From positions 46,428 to 110,427 of the forward strand of contig CALELS010000017.1 of the NCBI GenBank assembly GCA_937902735.1: a stretch of 64,000 nt of DNA, read 5' to 3'. Source of the stretch: an uncultured Caryophanales bacterium (lineage in GTDB: Bacteria; Bacillota_I; Bacilli_A; RFN20; CAG-826). The notes beneath the pieces are model-generated. The model worked only from the letters and a program-made list of their open reading frames with translations, was not told the DNA's origin and did not search any database. Shown one piece after another: positions 59,888 to 64,000 of the stretch. Position numbers and translations under genes: made by a program. The stretch's first letter is position 1, and every line of letters begins with the position of its first letter.

Positions 59888-62085
59888 TAGTGGGAAACTC
59901 TTTCGATGGAAAGGACTGAATTTACATTACTAATAGCGTTGGTAACATCTCGCAAAACTTCAGCGTTTTTAACATAAATAGTTACGTTAATTGTACTTGT
60001 TAAAGTATTAGGATGACGGAATGCGTTAATGGCGGTAACTGGAGTTTTCTTTTGGTTAAAAATGCCAACAATATCTGCAAGTAAATTATTTCTATCTTCT
60101 GCAGTAATTTTTAAATCAACTGGATAGATTGATTCTTTTAAATTATCATTCCAATAAACATCAATTAATCGCTTTGTTAAACCAATAACATTTGGACAAT
60201 CTTTACGATGAACTGTGACACCTTTACCTTTGGTAATATAGCCAACAATATCGTCTCCAGGAATAGGTGTACAACAGCTTCCTAGATTAATTGCAATATG
60301 ACCTGCATTTTTAACGTAAACTGGGAATTTAGAATCAACAGTTGAGTGAACTTTTTGTAAGTTAATTTCGTTTTTATTCTTAATGTTAAGGAAATCTACT
60401 AAAGCACCTGGAGTAGGATTCTTATTAGCAACCATTAAATAGAGTTGTTCTAAATCCTTAACATTAAAATGTTCTAATAATTTTTGGTCGTTAAGATATT
60501 TTTCCATCTCACCTTCACCAATATCGAATTGCTTGAAGGCTTCTAAGGCAGCTTGTTTTCCTTTATTTATCTTATCTTCTTTTACAAAATCAGCGTTCTT
60601 CTTTTGAAGTGCTTTTCTAATGTGAGATAAGGCAAAGTTTGTTGTAGCAATTTTTAGCCAACCTTCGTTAGGTTCACTAGTTTTTGAAGTTTTAATTTCA
60701 ACAATGTCACCAGTCTTAAGTGTTGTTGAAAGTGGCACTAAAGTGCCATTAACTAATGCACCAACGGCTTGATCGCCAACTCTGGTATGAATTTTATAAG
60801 CAAAATCAAGTGGAGTTGCTCCATTAGGAAGGTCCACTACTTTTCCAAGTGGAGTAAAGACGTAGACGTTAGCGTTAAAAATATCGTGAGATAAGTTATC
60901 CATGTATTGTTTAGCGTCAACATTATCTTCACTAAGTGATACTAAATCACGCAACCAATGAAGTTTTGATTCAATTTCTTTTTGTTCGGTCTTTGGATTA
61001 TACTTTGTTCCTTCTTTATATCTCCAGTGAGCAGCAACACCGCCTTCGGCGGTTTCATCCATTTCCCTAGTTCTAATTTGAATTTCAAAGACATTTCCAT
61101 CACCTGAGATAATACATGTATGTAGTGATTGATACATGTTAGGTTTTGGCATAGCAATGTAGTCTTTAAATCTTCCTGGAATTGGAGAGAATGTAGCGTG
61201 GATGATACCTAAAATTTCATAACATCTTAGTTCGGTATCAGTAATAATACGAAGTGCTAAAACGTCATAGATTTCTTCGAATTTATGGTTCTTTTCATAT
61301 ATTTTTCGATAAATCGAATAAACCGATTTAATACGTGATGAAATTGTGAAAGGTATATTGTGTTCAAATAAGATATCTGCGATTCTCTTTTGAAGTGATT
61401 CAAGAGATTTCTTTCTATTGGTAGTATTTTCATCAAGTTTTTCAACGATTTGGTTAAATTTTTCTGGCTCAAGATATTTGAGTGATAAATCCTCAAGTTC
61501 AGATTTAATCTTAAAAATACCAAGGCGATGAGCGATAGGAACGAATACTTCTAATGTTTCTTTCGCTAATGCAAGTTGTCTTTCTCTTGATAAAGAAGAA
61601 AGTGTTCTCATGTTATGAAGTCTATCAGCGAGTTTAATGATAATAACGCGGATATCTTTAGCCATTCCTAAGAAAATCTTACGATGATCTTCAGCAACGA
61701 AATCTTCCTCGGTTCTATGTGAAAGTTTTAAACGTTGAATCTTGGTTAAAGAATCAACAATGGTCATAACATCAAGACCAAATTTTTCTTTTATTACTTC
61801 TAAAGAAGTATCAGTATCTTCAACAACATCATGAAGTAAAGCTGCAATGATTGTTGATGGACCACCTTGGAGCTCTGCAACAATATAGGCGACTTCGATT
61901 AAATGATGAATGTATGGTTCGCCACTTTTGCGGAATTGATGAGCATGTTTTTCTTTAGCAAATTCATATGCTTCTTCAATCTTTTTACGAGATTTTGGAT
62001 TATTGATGTAGACAAAAAACTTTTCTTGAACTTCTTCAAAAGTATGTAATTTTGGTTTATTAGAAAAATCGTTTGTCATCACCAT
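59887..62085 (-). CDS. rel: Bifunctional (p)ppGpp synthetase/hydrolase Rel
   Basis: Rel makes and degrades (p)ppGpp in amino-acid starvation. The 732 residues contain an HD hydrolase (HQFRKSGEPYIHHL, ALLHDVVEDTD, about 51-92), a synthetase domain with RFKDYIAMPKPNMYQSLHT and EIQIRTREM, then TGS (YVFTPLGKVVDLP) and a C-terminal ACT domain. RFKD at the synthetase loop is the RXKD type of bifunctional Rel/SpoT enzymes. There is no Shine-Dalgarno; an extended -10 (TG-A-TACACT, 62095-62103 minus strand) lies 9 bases before the ATG. Confidence 0.95.
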   Translation of the reverse strand: MVMTNDFSNKPKLHTFEEVQEKFFVYINNPKSRKKIEEAYEFAKEKHAHQFRKSGEPYIHHLIEVAYIVAELQGGPSTIIAALLHDVVEDTDTSLEVIKEKFGLDVMTIVDSLTKIQRLKLSHRTEEDFVAEDHRKIFLGMAKDIRVIIIKLADRLHNMRTLSSLSRERQLALAKETLEVFVPIAHRLGIFKIKSELEDLSLKYLEPEKFNQIVEKLDENTTNRKKSLESLQKRIADILFEHNIPFTISSRIKSVYSIYRKIYEKNHKFEEIYDVLALRIITDTELRCYEILGIIHATFSPIPGRFKDYIAMPKPNMYQSLHTCIISGDGNVFEIQIRTREMDETAEGGVAAHWRYKEGTKYNPKTEQKEIESKLHWLRDLVSLSEDNVDAKQYMDNLSHDIFNANVYVFTPLGKVVDLPNGATPLDFAYKIHTRVGDQAVGALVNGTLVPLSTTLKTGDIVEIKTSKTSEPNEGWLKIATTNFALSHIRKALQKKNADFVKEDKINKGKQAALEAFKQFDIGEGEMEKYLNDQKLLEHFNVKDLEQLYLMVANKNPTPGALVDFLNIKNKNEINLQKVHSTVDSKFPVYVKNAGHIAINLGSCCTPIPGDDIVGYITKGKGVTVHRKDCPNVIGLTKRLIDVYWNDNLKESIYPVDLKITAEDRNNLLADIVGIFNQKKTPVTAINAFRHPNTLTSTINVTIYVKNAEVLRDVTNAISNVNSVLSIERVSH

Positions 62086-62094
62086 GCTTTTAAT

Positions 62095-62103
62095 AGTGTA
62101 TCA
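62095..62103 (-). promoter_or_regulatory. Probable extended -10 promoter of rel (minus strand)
   Basis: TG, one base, then TACACT, nine bases before the rel ATG; no convincing -35. The leader would be only about 3-4 bases. Confidence 0.45.
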
Positions 62104-62135
62104 CAAACGATTGATTCTAATTAATAAATATTTAA

Positions 62136-63011
62136 TTAGCGGTGTTTTGCTCTAAAGGAAATACCAACGGTATCAGGACCACAATGTGCCCCGGCAGTTG
62201 GGTTAACTTGGAGATAATCAATATGGAGATCATCACCATATTTTTCTTTTAATTTATCTCCGAGCATTGAAGCAAGTTCTTGGTTATCACTACTTGCAAT
62301 AACAACTGGATAATCTTTAGCGTTATCTTGAAGTTCATCAAAATAATCAACTAAAGCTTTAAGAGCAGCTTTTCTTCCTTTGGCTTTGCCAATTGAGACC
62401 ATTTTTCCTTCTTCATTCATGTAAATCAATGGTTTAACTCCAAAGATATTTCCCATGAAAGCTGCGATACCTTTAACACGTCCACTTCTCGCGAAGAATT
62501 TAAGATTGTCAGCAAAGAAATATACAGCAAATTTTTGAACGTTATCTTCACCATATTTGACTAAATCTTCAGCTGAATAACCTTCTTTATATCTTTTCAT
62601 TATTTCTCTAATTAATGAATAGGCTCCGATTGTAATTCCTTTAGCGTCTATTTCATAGAATTTACGTTCTGGGAATTCTTCTAAGAGTTCTTTTACACCT
62701 TGTCTCATGTAGTCAAATGAGGCCGACATAGCACTTGAAAAGTGAGCGTATACTATGTCTAATCCTTTTTCAAAAAATGGACGAAAATAAACTTTGTAAT
62801 TTTCAGCGTTTAAGGCACTTGTTGTAGACATCTTGCCTTTTCTTAGTCTTTCATAGAAGGCATGGGAATCAAATTCTTCCCAGTCAACATATGGATAAAC
62901 TTCTTCTCCGGATTCACCGCTATAAGGCATGGAGATTAATCTAGCGCCATATTCATTAGCTTCTTTTAGAGTGACATCGCAGTCACTATCGACAAATAAT
63001 TGATATTTCAT
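62136..63011 (-). CDS. DegV family fatty-acid-binding protein
   Basis: 291 residues beginning YQLFVDSDCDVTLKEANEYGARLISMPY, the DegV pattern, with the fatty-acid pocket motifs SSAMSASFDYMRQG and SGRVKGIAAFMGNIFGVKPLI. In Firmicutes such FakB-type proteins present fatty acids to the FakA kinase for phospholipid synthesis; whether this one does is inferred. It lies 14 bases after plsC, in the same transcript, which fits lipid synthesis. Confidence 0.88.
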   Translation of the reverse strand: MKYQLFVDSDCDVTLKEANEYGARLISMPYSGESGEEVYPYVDWEEFDSHAFYERLRKGKMSTTSALNAENYKVYFRPFFEKGLDIVYAHFSSAMSASFDYMRQGVKELLEEFPERKFYEIDAKGITIGAYSLIREIMKRYKEGYSAEDLVKYGEDNVQKFAVYFFADNLKFFARSGRVKGIAAFMGNIFGVKPLIYMNEEGKMVSIGKAKGRKAALKALVDYFDELQDNAKDYPVVIASSDNQELASMLGDKLKEKYGDDLHIDYLQVNPTAGAHCGPDTVGISFRAKHR

Positions 63012-63025
63012 ATTAGTTCCTTTTT

Positions 63026-63889
63026 TTATTTAGTTTTATATAGACGATATTTATTTTGTTCTAAATGTTCATAAATTAACTGTCTTGATAAATCAGACAT
63101 TTCTTGAGTAGACATTTTTTCTACTTCTTCTTTAGAGATTTCTTTGACTACATCGATATAAATCTTTGTCCAAAGTAAAAGTCTATGTTTCATCTTATCA
63201 GCGTTTTGAATAGTAATAAGAATGATTGGTAATTTAGTTTTTTCAGGAATGATAAAAGTTGTTGCGTGGAATGGACCAAGTTCACCAGTTTTACTTCTTG
63301 TTCCCTCAGGGAACATACTTAAAGAAGTTGTTGGATTTTCTTTTAGGAAATTTACTGATTTTGAGATTCCTCTTAAGGCTTGCATTGGATTATCTCTATT
63401 AATCGAAATATTTCCAGCGCGATAAGAATATTTACCAATAACAGGAATCTTTTGAATTTCTGGTTTTGAAAGGGCCACTACTGGCATGCCTTTAAAAAGT
63501 GACCAGAATAAAAATTGATCTAAATTGGAAGTATGGTTTGCAACAATTATATGAGGAATTTTGCTTTTGCGTAATTCTTTGAAGAATTTACGGTCTTCTT
63601 TCTTCATAATTACAGGAGTTCTTAGTAAGAATTTAATAACATCTCCTGCTTGAGATAATATCCATTGGCAATATAGATTTGGCATATCTTGTGGTTTTTT
63701 AACATTAATAAACCAACTACTAACGATAATCCAAAGGCATAATAAAATGAATTGGATTAGCCATAGACCAAGGAATACTACGATAGGAAACCAAATTAAG
63801 AAGGCTAAGTTAGCGTATAATCCTGTGAAGATATATATTAGGGCACTACCAAGCGCGCTTAAGATTGTGAACAAAATAATGAAAAACAT
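63026..63889 (-). CDS. plsC: 1-acyl-glycerol-3-phosphate acyltransferase PlsC
   Basis: PlsC makes phosphatidic acid from the PlsY product. The 287 residues begin with one or two membrane helices (about 1-60), then the catalytic NHTSNLDQF (His119, Asp124) and FPEGTRSKTGELG. It is near degV and follows a promoter region at the window end. Together with plsY it forms the bacterial acyl-phosphate route. Confidence 0.9.
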   Translation of the reverse strand: MFFIILFTILSALGSALIYIFTGLYANLAFLIWFPIVVFLGLWLIQFILLCLWIIVSSWFINVKKPQDMPNLYCQWILSQAGDVIKFLLRTPVIMKKEDRKFFKELRKSKIPHIIVANHTSNLDQFLFWSLFKGMPVVALSKPEIQKIPVIGKYSYRAGNISINRDNPMQALRGISKSVNFLKENPTTSLSMFPEGTRSKTGELGPFHATTFIIPEKTKLPIILITIQNADKMKHRLLLWTKIYIDVVKEISKEEVEKMSTQEMSDLSRQLIYEHLEQNKYRLYKTK

Positions 63890-64000
63890 GTCTATATCTT
63901 ATTTATTATTATATAAATAGTAAAGAGGAAAGAGACTTATACATACAAAATAAAATTAGATAACAGAAATCAAGCATATATTTCATGCATGACAAAAACA

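Noticed and set aside
1..64000. tRNA, rRNA, CRISPR arrays, insertion sequences
   Set aside because: None recognised on either strand by eye; a scan with tRNAscan-SE or CRISPR finders was not possible.

Overview
The window is a compact, AT-rich bacterial chromosome segment (many 1-20 base gene overlaps, ATG/GTG starts, Shine-Dalgarno sites of the AAGGAGG type, TGA used as a stop). Gene content and order are those of Firmicutes/Bacilli and their Tenericutes-like relatives: hrcA-grpE-dnaK-dnaJ, ybeY-cdd-era-recO-glyQS-dnaG-rpoD-trmK-nif3, yqeG-yqeH-nadD-yqeK-rsfS, nusB-xseA-xseB-dxs. TGA as stop excludes Mycoplasma/Spiroplasma; an Acholeplasma/RF39/Erysipelotrichia-like member of the Bacilli is my best guess, inferred only from gene content. 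Isoprenoids are made by the MEP route (dxs, ispG and ispH are all here). No rRNA, tRNA, insertion sequence, prophage or CRISPR array was seen.

Layout. 1-600: minus-strand cysE and the start of an unknown gene. 0.6-8.8 kb: fmt, a nuclease-helicase fusion, lepA, a Fic-fold protein with a destroyed active site, a small membrane protein, hemW. 8.8-13.6 kb: heat-shock operon under two CIRCE operators. 13.7-18.1 kb: TM2 protein, rsmE, an unknown gene, mtaB, rpmF, deoC, rpsU. 18.2-31.5 kb: a peptidase C39-membrane protein lacking an ATPase, then the RNA/DNA core cluster through rpoD, then repair and isoprenoid genes. 31.5-43.7 kb: ispG, rpmG, efp, plsY, topoisomerase IV (parE-parC) and the yqeG-to-rsfS ribosome/NAD cluster. 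44.4-63.9 kb: every gene lies on the minus strand: ABC transporter parts, deoB, xerD, dinB, dxs-xseB-xseA-nusB-asp23-tkt-aspS-hisS, a phosphatase, rel, degV, plsC.

The main large-scale signal is at 42.9-44.4 kb. Mostly plus-strand genes on the left meet wholly minus-strand genes on the right, and the junction holds a 28-bp site at 42996-43023 with the architecture of the XerCD recombination site dif. I read this as the replication terminus. Next to it lie a perfect DnaA box, one copy of an 18-bp repeat found at three intergenic places, a promoter almost touching an unknown membrane-protein gene, and 724 bp of non-coding DNA rich in the word RCGCAT. The tyrosine recombinase gene xerD is only about 4 kb away, and a 17-bp exact copy of the right part of dif sits at 49471-49487.

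Other points of note: tandem CIRCE operators around the hrcA promoter; a terminator hairpin that contains the next gene's promoter; a group of genes with a -10 box only 6-12 bases before the ATG and no Shine-Dalgarno sequence (probably leaderless mRNAs); and several unrecognised but well-formed genes inside core operons.
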